From Devosia limi DSM 17137 (lineage in GTDB: Bacteria > Pseudomonadota > Alphaproteobacteria > Rhizobiales > Devosiaceae): a stretch of DNA of 64,000 nucleotides. The notes beneath the pieces were generated by a model. The model worked only from the letters and a program-made list of their open reading frames with translations, was not told where the DNA came from and did not search any database. The position numbers and the translations under genes are program-made. The DNA lies in contig NZ_FQVC01000017.1 of NCBI RefSeq assembly GCF_900128975.1, positions 1 through 64,000 on the forward strand, read 5' to 3'. Positions 50,138 through 58,955 of the stretch are shown here, piece after piece. How positions within the stretch are numbered: position 1 is the stretch's first letter; the number at the start of each line of letters is the position of its first letter.

Positions 50138-51076
50138 TTACCAGACCCACTCGGCCAGCAAGGCCAGGGTCAGCGCAATCCCCACCAGATGGTTGGAGCG
50201 GAAGCGGGTTTTGGGGTTTTCGGGCTTGAGGGCGTCGAGGGTTTGCACCTGCCAGGCGAGCAGACCGGCAGGGATCAGCGCCAGGACGGCGAAGATCAGG
50301 TTGGCGCCGGCCAGTATCGCGGCCGCCAGCCAGAGCACGAAGGCACCGGCGTAAAAGCCCGCGACAATGGGGCGGGTGTGCGGGCCGAACAGGCGCGCGG
50401 TCGATTTGACCCCGATCAGGGCATCGTCTTCGGCGTCCTGCATCGCATAGATGGTGTCGTAGCCGATGACCCAGAGGATGCAGCCGAAATAAAGGATCAG
50501 CGGGGTGACAGAAAGGCCGCCCATCTGCGAACTCCAGCCGAGCAGGGCGCCATAGGAAAAGGCGAGGCCGAGAAAGGCCTGGGGCCACCAGGTGATGCGC
50601 TTCATGAATGGATAGATGATCACCAGCACCAGCGAGGCGATGCCGAGGAACACGGTGACCCGGTTGAACTGGAGCAGGATGACAAGGCCGAGCAGCGCCT
50701 GCGCCAGCAGGAAGCCAAGCGCCTGCCTGGTGGTGACCTGACCGGAGGGGATCGGCCGCAGGCGGGTGCGGGCGACCTTGTCGTCGATGTCGCGGTCGAC
50801 GATGTCGTTAAAGGTGCAGCCGGCGCCGCGCATCAATACCGAGCCGAGGAACATCAATATGCACGCCCACCAGTCGAAACCGCGCACCGGATTGGCGACG
50901 GCGGCCAGTGCCAGACCGAAGGCGCAGGGCCAGAACAGCAGCCAGAAGCCAATCGGGCGATCCCAGCGCGCCAGTCGCGCATAGGGCTTGAGCCAGTCGG
51001 GGGCGTGGCTGTCGACCCAATTGCCCTCGGTTGCGTCGGCGACACTGCCGATATCGTTTGTGCTGGTTTGGGTCAT
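50138..51076 (-). CDS. ubiA: 4-hydroxybenzoate polyprenyltransferase UbiA
   Basis: A 312-residue membrane prenyltransferase of ubiquinone synthesis, with about eight helices. It has RLARWDRPIGFWLLFWPCAFGLALA, the first Asp-rich motif in CTFNDIVDRDIDDKVARTRLRPIPSGQV, and the second in YDTIYAMQDAEDDALIGVKSTARLFG. The start is uncertain: ATG at 51076 is chosen, while ATG at 51100 would add eight residues. Neither has a strong ribosome site. Confidence 0.95.
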   Translation of the reverse strand: MTQTSTNDIGSVADATEGNWVDSHAPDWLKPYARLARWDRPIGFWLLFWPCAFGLALAAVANPVRGFDWWACILMFLGSVLMRGAGCTFNDIVDRDIDDKVARTRLRPIPSGQVTTRQALGFLLAQALLGLVILLQFNRVTVFLGIASLVLVIIYPFMKRITWWPQAFLGLAFSYGALLGWSSQMGGLSVTPLILYFGCILWVIGYDTIYAMQDAEDDALIGVKSTARLFGPHTRPIVAGFYAGAFVLWLAAAILAGANLIFAVLALIPAGLLAWQVQTLDALKPENPKTRFRSNHLVGIALTLALLAEWVW

Positions 51077-51279
51077 GCTCACATTCGTCCGCTGGGTCAT
51101 TCACGCATCGCTAACCACTCTTAGCGCACCAGATGGCAGAGAAGAATGGCTTCCTGCCGTGCCGCAATGACCCGGTGGAAAAATGCCGCTATGGTTCGGG
51201 ACTGTGTCCGCGCAGACGCCCGTGCTTGATCGGTGCGGGCATTGGCAGTAACTGCAGCAAGACCAAGCGACGAGATCTC

Positions 51280-52029
51280 ATGCCCCGTAGTTATGCCTCA
51301 CTGCCGCGCCTATATGTCGAGCCCGATCTGGCGCTTGGCGGAGCGGTGGCCCTGCAGAAGGAGCAATCGCTCTATCTTGCGGCGGTGCTGCGCAAGGTGG
51401 TGGGCGATGAGGTCGTGCTGTTCAACGGCCGCGATGGTGCCTGGCGTACCCGCCTGACCAGTGATTCCAAGAAGTCGGTGACGCTGGAAGTGGTCGAGCA
51501 GGTGGCGGCCCAGACGCCGCCATCGGAGCTCTGGTATGGCTTTGCCCCGCTCAAGACCGAGCGGCTGGATTATGTGATCCAGAAGGCGACCGAGATGGGG
51601 GCCGGGATCATCCAGCCGGTGCTGACGCGCTACACGCAGGTCAGCCGCCTCAAGCATGACCGGCTGGTGGCCAATGCCATCGAGGCATCAGAGCAGTGCG
51701 AAGTGTTGACGGTGCCGGTAGTGGCCCCGGAGACGACGCTGGAAAAGCTGCTGTCGACCTGGGGAGCAGAGCAGGGCGACCGGCAACTGATTCTCGCCGA
51801 TGAGAGCGAAGCCTCGGCTTCGCCGGTCGAGCAGGTCGCGGCACTGCGGGGGCAAAAGGTCGGACTGCTGATCGGTCCCGAGGGCGGATTCTCCGAGGAG
51901 GAGCGGCAAGTCTTGCGGGCGCAAGCCTTTGTCACACCGGTGAGCCTGGGGCCGCGTATCCTGCGGGCGGACACCGCGGCGGTGGCCGGACTGGCCCTCA
52001 TTCAGGCAATCATCGGTGATTGGCGATAA
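51280..52029 (+). CDS. rsmE: 16S rRNA (uracil(1498)-N(3))-methyltransferase RsmE
   Basis: A 249-residue SPOUT methyltransferase that modifies U1498 of 16S rRNA. Motifs: LPRLYVEPDLALGG, HxV-type VLRKVVGDEVVLFNG, LKTERLDYVIQKATEMGAGIIQPVLTRYTQV, EASEQCEVLTVP, the SAM-knot GLLIGPEGGFSEEE and LGPRILRADTAAVAGLALIQ. The start at 51280 matches the family. The frame continues upstream without similarity. Confidence 0.96.
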   Translation: MPRSYASLPRLYVEPDLALGGAVALQKEQSLYLAAVLRKVVGDEVVLFNGRDGAWRTRLTSDSKKSVTLEVVEQVAAQTPPSELWYGFAPLKTERLDYVIQKATEMGAGIIQPVLTRYTQVSRLKHDRLVANAIEASEQCEVLTVPVVAPETTLEKLLSTWGAEQGDRQLILADESEASASPVEQVAALRGQKVGLLIGPEGGFSEEERQVLRAQAFVTPVSLGPRILRADTAAVAGLALIQAIIGDWR

Positions 52030-52102
52030 AAGGCGATTGCTTTCGGCTTGCGCGACGTTATGTTCGCGCCCCACAATCAACCCTCACGACCCAGAGGACC
52101 TT

Positions 52103-53473
52103 ATGGCCGGTGCCGAGATAGTTTCGCCCCCCATTGAATCGCGCGCCGACCTGATCGAGGCGATGGCCAGGGGCGCCAAACCGGCGGACCAGTGGCGCAT
52201 CGGCACCGAGCACGAAAAGCACGTCTTCCACACCAATCCGCTACGGCCGGTGGCCTATGAAGGCCCCAATGGCATCCGTGCGCTGCTAGAGGGCATCGAG
52301 GCCAAGACTGGCTGGACGCCGTTCTATGATGGGGACAATCCCATCGGCCTGCGCAATAATGAAATTGCCGGCGGCATTTCTCTCGAACCCGGCGGGCAGT
52401 TCGAGCTGTCGGGTTCGCCGCAGATCGATCTGCATGGCACGGCCAGCGAAATGGCCGAGCATATGCGCGTTGCCAAGGACGTCGCCGGCCCGCTGGATAT
52501 CCATTTCCTGGGCCTGGGCGTGACCCCGATCTGGTCGGTCTCCGAAATCCCCTCCATGCCCAAATCGCGTTACGCGATCATGGCGCCCTATATGGAAAAG
52601 GTCGGCACGCTCGGCACCTCGATGATGTTCCGTTCGGCCACCGTGCAGACCAATCTGGATTTTTCCAGTGAAGCCGACATGGTCAAGAAGCTGCGCGTCG
52701 CGCTGGCGCTGCAGCCGATCGCCACGGCGCTGTTCGCCAATTCGCCCTTTGCCGATGGTCGCGATACCGGCTTCCTCAGCTTCCGCAGCCATATCTGGCT
52801 CAATACCGACAATGATCGCACCGGCATGCTGCCCTTCGCCTTCGAGGAAGGCTTTGGTTTCGAGCAATATGCCGACCACGCGCTCGACGTGCCGATGTAT
52901 TTCGTCATCCGCAATGGCCAATATGTGAACGTGGCGGGCGAGAGCTTCCGCGCCTTCCTTGATGGCGACCTGCCGCAACTGCCGGGCGAAAAGCCCACCA
53001 TCAAGGATTGGGAAGACCATCTGTCGACGCTGTTCCCGGAAGTGCGGCTCAAGCAGTTCCTCGAAATGCGCGGCGCCGATATGGGCGACGAGAAGTCGGT
53101 CACGGCGCTGTCGGCCTTCTGGGTCGGGTTGCTCTATGACGACATCGCGCTCGAGGCGGCCTGGGAAATGGTCAAGCCGTGGAGCCGCGAGGACCGCGAA
53201 TTCATGCGCCGCGAAGTGCCGCGGCTGGGGCTGGCGACGCCTTATGAGCGTACCAATCTCTACGACATCGCGGCGCAGGCCGTGGGCATTGCCGAAGCCG
53301 GGCTTGTGCGCCGGGGCATCCGCAATGCTCGGGGCGAAGACGAAAGCATCCACATGGCGCCGCTGGAGGAAACCATCCGTCTGGCAAAATCGCCAGCCGA
53401 GCGCTGGCTCGACCTTTATGACGGCGAATGGGGCGGCGACCTGACCCGGATCTTCAAAGCCGCCGAGATGTAG
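52103..53473 (+). CDS. gshA: Glutamate-cysteine ligase GshA (plant/alphaproteobacterial type)
   Basis: A 456-residue gamma-glutamylcysteine synthetase, the first step of glutathione synthesis, of the plant-like class: WRIGTEHEKHVFH, GWTPFYDGDNPIGLRNNEIAGGISLEPGGQFELSGSP, FLGLGVTPIWSVSEIPSMPKSRYAIMAPYM, TVQTNLDFSSEADMVKKLRVALALQPIATALFANSPF and LDVPMYFVIRNGQYV. The start at 52103 follows AGAGGA. It follows rsmE closely. Confidence 0.96.
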   Translation: MAGAEIVSPPIESRADLIEAMARGAKPADQWRIGTEHEKHVFHTNPLRPVAYEGPNGIRALLEGIEAKTGWTPFYDGDNPIGLRNNEIAGGISLEPGGQFELSGSPQIDLHGTASEMAEHMRVAKDVAGPLDIHFLGLGVTPIWSVSEIPSMPKSRYAIMAPYMEKVGTLGTSMMFRSATVQTNLDFSSEADMVKKLRVALALQPIATALFANSPFADGRDTGFLSFRSHIWLNTDNDRTGMLPFAFEEGFGFEQYADHALDVPMYFVIRNGQYVNVAGESFRAFLDGDLPQLPGEKPTIKDWEDHLSTLFPEVRLKQFLEMRGADMGDEKSVTALSAFWVGLLYDDIALEAAWEMVKPWSREDREFMRREVPRLGLATPYERTNLYDIAAQAVGIAEAGLVRRGIRNARGEDESIHMAPLEETIRLAKSPAERWLDLYDGEWGGDLTRIFKAAEM

Positions 53474-53539
53474 GCTGCTGCCGACAATTTGAATTCTGCC
53501 TTGGGGCGGCGCTGGTGAGACCGGCGCCGCCTCATGACG

Positions 53540-54430
53540 TTATTCGGCGGCTTCGGCGGCGGGGCCGTGAGCGTCGAGATTGCCCATCGACTGCACGATA
53601 TGGTTGGCCAGCGCATCGTAAATGCCGCCATAGGCGTGGCTGGCCCGCATCAGGGCGATCTGGGCATCGCCCAGCCGGGGCAGGCCAAATTCCTCGGCCA
53701 CCATGCGCATGCCGGGCTGCAGCGCGCTTTCCGGCAGGAAGCCAACAGCCAGATCGGACAGTACGGCGCTCGAAATCGCGGTGGCGTTCGAGGACGTATA
53801 GGCGATGCGGTAATCCTTGCCGGCGCGGTTGAGGGCTTCCATCGCATCCTGCCGCCAGATGCAGCATTGCGGGCCGCAGGCAATCGCCAGGGGTTCGCTG
53901 GCGAGCGCCCGCCCACCATGGGAGGCCACCCAGAACATCTTTTCGGTACGGAACAGTTCGCCGAAATTCTGGTCGGTGCCCTGGGTAAAGACGATGAGAT
54001 CGTGCCGGCCGACCTTCATGCCATCGAGCAATTGCTCGGAGGCGACGCAGGCCACGTCGACGACAATGCGCGGATGGGTGCGCTGGAAACTGGAGAGAAT
54101 GACCGGCAGCAGGCGCACGGCATAGTCGTCGGGCACGCCGAAGCGGATCGAGCCCGACAGGTCGCCATCGGAGAAATGATCGAGAATCTCGGCATTGGTG
54201 CGCAGCATCTTGCGGGCGCGTTGATAGAGCGCCTCGCCATGATGGGTGAGATTGACGCTGCGGCCATCGCGGCTGAGCAGGGAATGGCCGAGCCGCTCCT
54301 CCAGCCGCTTGATCTGCATGGAAACGGCGGACTGGGTCTTGTTCACCCGCCGTGCGGCTTCGGTGAAACTGCCGCAATCGGCAATGGCGCAGAAGCTCTG
54401 CAGCTGGTCCAGATCGAGCGGGGCGGTCAT
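53540..54430 (-). CDS. VtlR/LsrB-like LysR-family regulator
   Basis: A 296-residue LysR protein with HTH LDLDQLQSFCAIADCGSFTEAARRVNKTQSAVSMQIKRLEERLGHSLLSRDGRSVNLT and effector domain beginning GSIRFGVPDDYAVRLLPVILSSFQRTHPRIVVDVACVASEQLL. The RRVNKTQSAVSMQ and GxPDDYA blocks resemble VtlR/LsrB of Brucella, Agrobacterium and Sinorhizobium. In those genera it activates AbcR small RNAs and DUF1127 genes. The divergent neighbour here is a DUF1127 gene, which supports the assignment. Confidence 0.85.
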   Translation of the reverse strand: MTAPLDLDQLQSFCAIADCGSFTEAARRVNKTQSAVSMQIKRLEERLGHSLLSRDGRSVNLTHHGEALYQRARKMLRTNAEILDHFSDGDLSGSIRFGVPDDYAVRLLPVILSSFQRTHPRIVVDVACVASEQLLDGMKVGRHDLIVFTQGTDQNFGELFRTEKMFWVASHGGRALASEPLAIACGPQCCIWRQDAMEALNRAGKDYRIAYTSSNATAISSAVLSDLAVGFLPESALQPGMRMVAEEFGLPRLGDAQIALMRASHAYGGIYDALANHIVQSMGNLDAHGPAAEAAE

Positions 54431-54582
54431 CGGTGTTTTCCATCACTGAAATTGATAGAGCGGATGAAATCTATTTGTTAGACGAATGGATGTCCAGCGC
54501 GTACCTCTGCACTATCGGCCTCCTGGGAGTGTCGAAACCCGCCGGACCTCCCTCCGGCACAACCAAAATTCGGAGACGTATC

Positions 54583-54843
54583 ATGGCTCTCTCGCTTTAT
54601 GGCGAGCGGTCGGTTGCGGCCGCCACGCCCGCAAGTCCTCTGTCCGCGCTGGTGCGCTGGATGGCCAAAGCACGCGCCGAGCGAGCCCGACGCGTTGCCC
54701 TGACCGCCCTGCTTGACCTCGATCATGACCGCCTGGACGACCTTGGCATCAGCCGCTCCGACATTGTCGAAGCCATGCAGACCCGGGGGCGCAGCGCCGG
54801 CTCGATGCTCAATGCAGCGCGTGCCCGCCGGGCCCGCCTCTAG
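54583..54843 (+). CDS. DUF1127 small basic protein
   Basis: An 86-residue protein whose C-terminal half is the Arg-rich DUF1127 motif: ERARRVALTALLDLDHDRLDDLGISRSDIVEAMQTRG (compare RxxLxxLdDrmLkDIGisRsdI). Such proteins affect growth and RNA or phosphate metabolism in Agrobacterium and Rhodobacter. The start at 54583 follows CGGAGA. It is divergent from a VtlR-like regulator and followed by a strongly structured non-coding stretch. Confidence 0.9.
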   Translation: MALSLYGERSVAAATPASPLSALVRWMAKARAERARRVALTALLDLDHDRLDDLGISRSDIVEAMQTRGRSAGSMLNAARARRARL

Positions 54844-54849
54844 CCTATT

Positions 54850-54910
54850 GGACGCCGTAAACGCCCGGAGCGGATCAGCTTTTCTCCATCGGGCGCGTTG
54901 ATCGGCGTCC
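54850..54910 (+). other. Long nested hairpin downstream of the DUF1127 gene
   Basis: Outer arms GGACGCCG (54850-54857) and CGGCGTCC (54903-54910) pair perfectly and enclose an inner CGCCCG/CGGGCG stem. There is no T-run. It may end or protect the DUF1127 transcript, or form part of the downstream small RNA. Confidence 0.5.
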
Positions 54911-55066
54911 CTCCCGACCGCCGGCGTCCCCCTGGGCGTCGGCTCCTTCAGTTGGCATGAACATTCCCTTGGAGCGCTCGTGCCATCTCCCAGGCCGGTT
55001 TTGCCGCCGGCCTAGTTTCCTGATGACTTGCCGGACCGGTGCCTGGAGCACTTGTCCGGCTTTTTT
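54911..55066 (+). ncRNA. Probable AbcR/alpha-r15-like small RNA
   Basis: No reading frame is supported here, but successive hairpins are visible: GCCGGCG/CGTCGGC, then GGCATGA/TCGTGCC (with the loop carrying ATTCCC), AGGCCGG/CCGGCCT, and a terminator at 55030. Single-stranded CTCCC-type anti-ribosome-site motifs lie before the first stem and at 54988 (ATCTCCCA). This layout fits the AbcR/alpha-r15 family, whose genes lie near vtlR in some relatives. The 5' end is a guess, and no promoter was identified. Confidence 0.45.
55030..55066 (+). terminator. Rho-independent terminator of the probable small RNA
   Basis: GCCGGAC and GTCCGGC form a perfect 7-bp stem around a 17-nt loop and run directly into six T residues (55061-55066). 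It reads in the plus direction, and the nearest plus-strand coding stop is 187 bp upstream. Confidence 0.85.
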
Positions 55067-55104
55067 GTATGGGGAGGCGGGCGGTCCGCGCAGAGGTGGC
55101 TCAA

Positions 55105-55350
55105 TCAGCTGAAGCTGACGCCGATCTCGGTCTCGCGGCGCCAGGCGATGGTGCAGGCAAAGCTGCGCCCATCATCCATGACCAGATCAAATGTGTCGGG
55201 AACGCCGACGACACTGGTAACCTTGAGCAGGGCGCCAGTGTCGGACATATTGCGGACGAGGCATTGCAGGGTCGAAAACCCGTCATTGAACGCGATGCGT
55301 CCGCCCTTGAGGGTGCGATGGCGAACAGTGCCGCGCCGGTCTTCCTGCAT
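55105..55350 (-). CDS. PilZ-domain protein
   Basis: An 81-residue single PilZ domain, the c-di-GMP binding fold: QEDRRGTVRHRTLKGGRIAFNDGFSTLQCLVRNMSDTGALLKV. The RxxxR motif is present as RRGTVRHR and the second motif appears as NMSDTGA (D/N-x-S-x-x-G). It probably links c-di-GMP to an output, but a partner is not evident. The ATG at 55350 is used rather than the TTG one codon earlier. Confidence 0.9.
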   Translation of the reverse strand: MQEDRRGTVRHRTLKGGRIAFNDGFSTLQCLVRNMSDTGALLKVTSVVGVPDTFDLVMDDGRSFACTIAWRRETEIGVSFS

Positions 55351-55359
55351 CAATGTCTC

Positions 55360-55403
55360 CTTGATCAGGGGAACTTGGATCAGGGGAGCTTGGATCAGGG
55401 GAG
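55360..55403. repeat. 15-bp tandem repeat (three copies)
   Basis: The unit CTTGGATCAGGGGAG is repeated at 55374-55388 and 55389-55403, with a slightly changed first copy at 55360-55373. The last copy overlaps the stop codon of the ialB-like gene (55395-55397), and the array fills the gap to the PilZ gene. Confidence 0.8.
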
Positions 55404-55913
55404 CTTGGCAAACCCGTCCTTGAAACCCTTGAGCGAGACCGGAATACCGATGCCTTCCTCGGGAGTCTTGAACACCACGAAAATGGCATTGGTGCCATTC
55501 GAGAGGGTCTCGATCAGGGCATCGTCGAGCACGACTTCGGCAACGCAGCCATTGGGCAGGCAGCGCACGAAGGCAACGCGGCCCATATCCTGGCCATCAA
55601 TATTGAGGCCCAGCCCATTGGGCAGCAGCACGCCGAGCGGCGCCAGCACCCGCAGCAGCCGCGACTGCTGATCGGCGGTCTTCAGGACAATGACCGAAAG
55701 CCCCACATTGGGCTGATCTTCGGCCATCACATTTTGAATGATGGCGCATTGTTCAGTGCTGGCACCGGGCGGGGTGTCGCAGCTCATCTGCCAATCGCCA
55801 TACTGGGCGCGAACCACGCCCTGGCCGAAAGCGGCTGCGCCACCAAGGCCCAGACTTGCCGCGGCGAGGCCGGCGACGATGAGATTGCGCATCAAAAACC
55901 GCTTCACTGTCAT
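55395..55913 (-). CDS. Invasion-associated locus B (IalB) family protein
   Basis: A 172-residue exported protein: signal peptide in MTVKRFLMRNLIVAGLAAASLGLGGAAAFG, then VVRAQYGDWQMSCDTPPGASTEQCAIIQNVMAEDQPNVGLSVIVLK, and GRVAFVRCLPNGCVAEVVLDDALIETL. The two cysteine pairs (C...C and CLPNGC) and GDWQMSC are IalB family marks. Members are periplasmic or outer-membrane proteins. In Bartonella one aids red-cell entry, but the role in free-living relatives is unknown. Confidence 0.88.
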   Translation of the reverse strand: MTVKRFLMRNLIVAGLAAASLGLGGAAAFGQGVVRAQYGDWQMSCDTPPGASTEQCAIIQNVMAEDQPNVGLSVIVLKTADQQSRLLRVLAPLGVLLPNGLGLNIDGQDMGRVAFVRCLPNGCVAEVVLDDALIETLSNGTNAIFVVFKTPEEGIGIPVSLKGFKDGFAKLP

Positions 55914-56247
55914 ATTACTCCTGACGAATCGCGCGTTCGCGAAGGCTTTCGCCTGTTTCCGACAGGCACTGTGCGCTGTCAACCGAAGCCCCCAATGCCC
56001 GCGATAACGTTGGCGATATGAAGGTGGCAAGTACGGCGAGGTTGAGGCCGGAAAATGTCCTGCGGGTGCAATATGACGCATGTAGGTGATCGTTCGCCGG
56101 AATGGACTCGGTTGCATTGATGTGATTTAGCTCGACATCGAGTTTAGCGCTCCGAGGTTGAGTCGGGGCGGCGTTAGCTATGCCGCACAAATCACCCCCC
56201 TCAATCCCGGTGCGGACGCACCAATTGCAGCTATTAGGGGGTTACAG
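55914..56247. other. Divergent promoter region of ialB-like gene and cytochrome oxidase operon
   Basis: A 334-bp gap that should hold the promoter of the ctaC operon. A short palindrome CTCGACATCGAG occurs at about 56131-56142. No clear -35/-10 pair, riboswitch or repeat-family copy was recognised. Confidence 0.4.
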
Positions 56248-57165
56248 GTGACCGGACAGTTTAAGAGGCGTTTGGGAGCCGTTGCCGCAGCCGCGCTGGC
56301 ATTCGCGCCAGGCGTGGCATTGGCTCAGCAGACTGAGGCGGGGCATCCAATGCCCGGTCAATATCATCTGCAGCCCTCGGTAACAGTGATCATGGACTCC
56401 ATCGTGGCCTTCCACGACGGCATTCTGATGTGGTCGATCACGGCGATCGTGGTGCTGGTTCTGGCGCTGCTGATCGTCATCGTGGTCCGCTTCAACGCCA
56501 AGGCAAATCCGGTTCCGGCCAAGTTCACCCACAATACCATGGTGGAAATCGTCTGGACCGTGCTGCCGATCATCGTCCTGATCATCATCGCCATCCCGTC
56601 TTTCGGCGTGCTGGCCGACCAGCTGACCACCCCGGATGGCGAGCGCAAGTACCTCGGCTCCAACATCTTCTCCTTCGGTGAAGTCGAAGTTCCTGCCGCC
56701 GAGATGACTGTCAAGGCGACCGGCGAGCAGTGGTACTGGAACTACGAATATGTCGACCAGACCAAGTTCTTCGACAGCAACATGCTGCAGGAGCCCGAGC
56801 GCCTTGCCGAAAAGCCCGGCCAGCCGCGTCTGCTGGCTGTCGATAACGAACTCGTCGTTCCGGTTGATACCACTGTGCGCGTGCAGGTCACTGCCAGCCC
56901 GACCGGTGTGATCCATGCCTTCGCCGTGCCATCCTTCGGTATCAAGATCGACGCCGTTCCCGGTCGTCTGAATGAAACCTGGTTCAATGCGCGCGAGACC
57001 GGTATCTATTATGGTCAGTGCTCTGAGCTTTGCGGCAAGGACCATGCGTTCATGCCCATCGCCGTGCGCGTGGTGACCAAAGAAGAATTTGCGGCCTTCA
57101 TGGCCGGCTTCGAGAGCGGCGGCGACTATGCGAGCGCCAACGCCACCCTCGCGGCGATCCAGTAG
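56248..57165 (+). CDS. ctaC: Cytochrome c oxidase subunit II CtaC (CoxB)
   Basis: A 305-residue subunit II of the aa3 oxidase. It takes electrons from cytochrome c at the dinuclear copper A centre. Signal peptide MTGQFKRRLGAVAAAALAFAPGVALAQ, then two membrane helices (MWSITAIVVLVLALLIVIVV and VLPIIVLIIIAIPSFGVL), the aromatic QWYWNYEY, and the copper ligands in CSELCGKDHAFMPI with the His in VIHAFAVPSFG. The GTG start at 56248 gives a proper signal peptide and follows AGGGGG. First gene of the operon. Confidence 0.94.
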   Translation: MTGQFKRRLGAVAAAALAFAPGVALAQQTEAGHPMPGQYHLQPSVTVIMDSIVAFHDGILMWSITAIVVLVLALLIVIVVRFNAKANPVPAKFTHNTMVEIVWTVLPIIVLIIIAIPSFGVLADQLTTPDGERKYLGSNIFSFGEVEVPAAEMTVKATGEQWYWNYEYVDQTKFFDSNMLQEPERLAEKPGQPRLLAVDNELVVPVDTTVRVQVTASPTGVIHAFAVPSFGIKIDAVPGRLNETWFNARETGIYYGQCSELCGKDHAFMPIAVRVVTKEEFAAFMAGFESGGDYASANATLAAIQ

Positions 57166-57191
57166 AAAAGGGTTAGGGGACACCTAAAGTC

Positions 57192-58892
57192 ATGGCAACC
57201 ACCACTCACCTCGAAGCCCATGCGACCGGCCACGATGCCGCCTCGCACGATGCGCATACCCCGACCGGCTGGCGCCGCTGGGTCTATTCGACCAACCACA
57301 AGGACATCGGCGTGATGTACCTGATCTTCGCGATTATCGCGGGGATCCTCGGTGGTCTGCTCTCGGGCGCGATGCGCCTCGAGCTGCAGGAGCCCGGCAT
57401 TCAGATTTTCCATGGCCTTGCGGCCATGGCCTACGGCATGGACCCGGCTGGCGGCGAAGCGCTCGACGCCGGCAAGCACATGTACAACGTGTTCACCACG
57501 GCTCACGCCCTGATCATGATCTTCTTCATGGTCATGCCCGCGACCATGGGTGGCTTTGCCAACTATTTCGCCCCGCTTATGATCGGTGCGCCCGATACCG
57601 CGTTCCCGCGCATCAACAACATTGCCTTCTGGCTGTTGCCGCCGGCCTTCATCCTGCTGCTGATGTCCATGTTCTTCGAAGGCCCTGCCGGTGCCCTCGG
57701 TACGGGCGGTGGCTGGACCATCTACCCGCCGCTGTCGACCTCCGGCCAGCCTGGCCCGGCCATGGATTTCGCCATCCTGTCGCTGCACGTCGCCGGTATC
57801 AGCTCGATCCTGGGTTCGATCAACCTGATCACCACCATCTTCAACATGCGCGCGCCGGGCATGACCCTGCACAAGATGCCGCTGTTTGCCTGGTCGGTGC
57901 TGGTCACTGCCTTCCTGCTGCTGCTGGCCCTGCCGGTTCTGGCTGGTGGCATCACCATGCTGCTGACCGACCGTAACTTCGGCACCACCTTCTTTGCCCC
58001 TGAAGGCGGCGGCGATCCGGTCCTGTTCCAGCACCTGTTCTGGTTCTTCGGCCACCCCGAAGTGTACATCATGATCCTGCCGGGCTTCGGCATCATCAGT
58101 CACATCGTGTCGACCTTCTCGCGCAAGCCCATCTTCGGCTACATGGCAATGGCTTACGCCATGGTCGCCATCGGCTTCGTCGGCTTCGTCGTGTGGGCTC
58201 ACCACATGTACACCACCGGCCTGAGCCTTGACGTGCAGCGCTACTTCGTTGCTGCCACCATGGTCATCGCGGTGCCGACCGGGGTGAAGATCTTCTCGTG
58301 GATCGCCACCATGTGGGGCGGCTCCATCACCTTCCGTACGCCCATGCTCTGGGCCATCGGCTTCATCTTCCTGTTCACCGTTGGTGGTGTGACCGGTGTG
58401 GTGCTCGCCAATGCCGGCGCCGACCGTGCCCTGCACGACACCTATTATGTGGTTGCTCACTTCCACTACGTGCTGTCGCTGGGTGCCGTGTTCTCGATCT
58501 TCGCTGGCTGGTACTACTGGTACCCCAAGATGTTCGGCTACATGTACTCGGAATTCCTGGGCAAGGTGCACTTCTGGACGATGTTCATCGGCGTCAATCT
58601 GGTGTTCTTCCCGCAGCACTTCCTCGGCCTCGCCGGGATGCCGCGCCGCTACATCGACTACCCGGACGCCTTTGCACTGTGGAACCGCGTCTCCTCGATC
58701 GGCTACTACATCACCTTCCTGTCGATGCTGATCTTCTTCTACGCGATGTGGGAAGCAGCCCGTAAGAAGCGTCCGGCCGGTGACAATCCGTGGGGCGAGG
58801 GCGCAACGACGCTGGAATGGACCCTGTCCTCCCCGCCGCCGTTCCACCAGTTCTCGACACTGCCCAAGATCGACTCGACCAACGCGCACTAG
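57192..58892 (+). CDS. ctaD: Cytochrome c oxidase subunit I CtaD (CoxA)
   Basis: A 566-residue twelve-helix catalytic subunit of the aa3 proton pump. It has [41 protein letters not shown], the copper B and Tyr-crosslink block [33 protein letters not shown], and the two haem ligands in [21 protein letters not shown]. Length and motifs are standard. It follows ctaC by 26 bp. Confidence 0.98.
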   Translation: MATTTHLEAHATGHDAASHDAHTPTGWRRWVYSTNHKDIGVMYLIFAIIAGILGGLLSGAMRLELQEPGIQIFHGLAAMAYGMDPAGGEALDAGKHMYNVFTTAHALIMIFFMVMPATMGGFANYFAPLMIGAPDTAFPRINNIAFWLLPPAFILLLMSMFFEGPAGALGTGGGWTIYPPLSTSGQPGPAMDFAILSLHVAGISSILGSINLITTIFNMRAPGMTLHKMPLFAWSVLVTAFLLLLALPVLAGGITMLLTDRNFGTTFFAPEGGGDPVLFQHLFWFFGHPEVYIMILPGFGIISHIVSTFSRKPIFGYMAMAYAMVAIGFVGFVVWAHHMYTTGLSLDVQRYFVAATMVIAVPTGVKIFSWIATMWGGSITFRTPMLWAIGFIFLFTVGGVTGVVLANAGADRALHDTYYVVAHFHYVLSLGAVFSIFAGWYYWYPKMFGYMYSEFLGKVHFWTMFIGVNLVFFPQHFLGLAGMPRRYIDYPDAFALWNRVSSIGYYITFLSMLIFFYAMWEAARKKRPAGDNPWGEGATTLEWTLSSPPPFHQFSTLPKIDSTNAH

Positions 58893-58910
58893 GCGCGAGA
58901 TCAACACCAT

Positions 58911-58937
58911 TCCGGACCGCGCCCCGCGCGGTCCGGA
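58911..58937. other. Intercistronic hairpin between ctaD and ctaB
   Basis: TCCGGACCGCG and CGCGGTCCGGA form an 11-bp perfect stem around a 5-nt loop, 18 bp after the ctaD stop. It lacks a T-run, so it likely stabilises the ctaCD message or lowers read-through into the assembly genes. Confidence 0.6.
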
Positions 58938-58955
58938 TCAACCAAGGCGAGGCCC

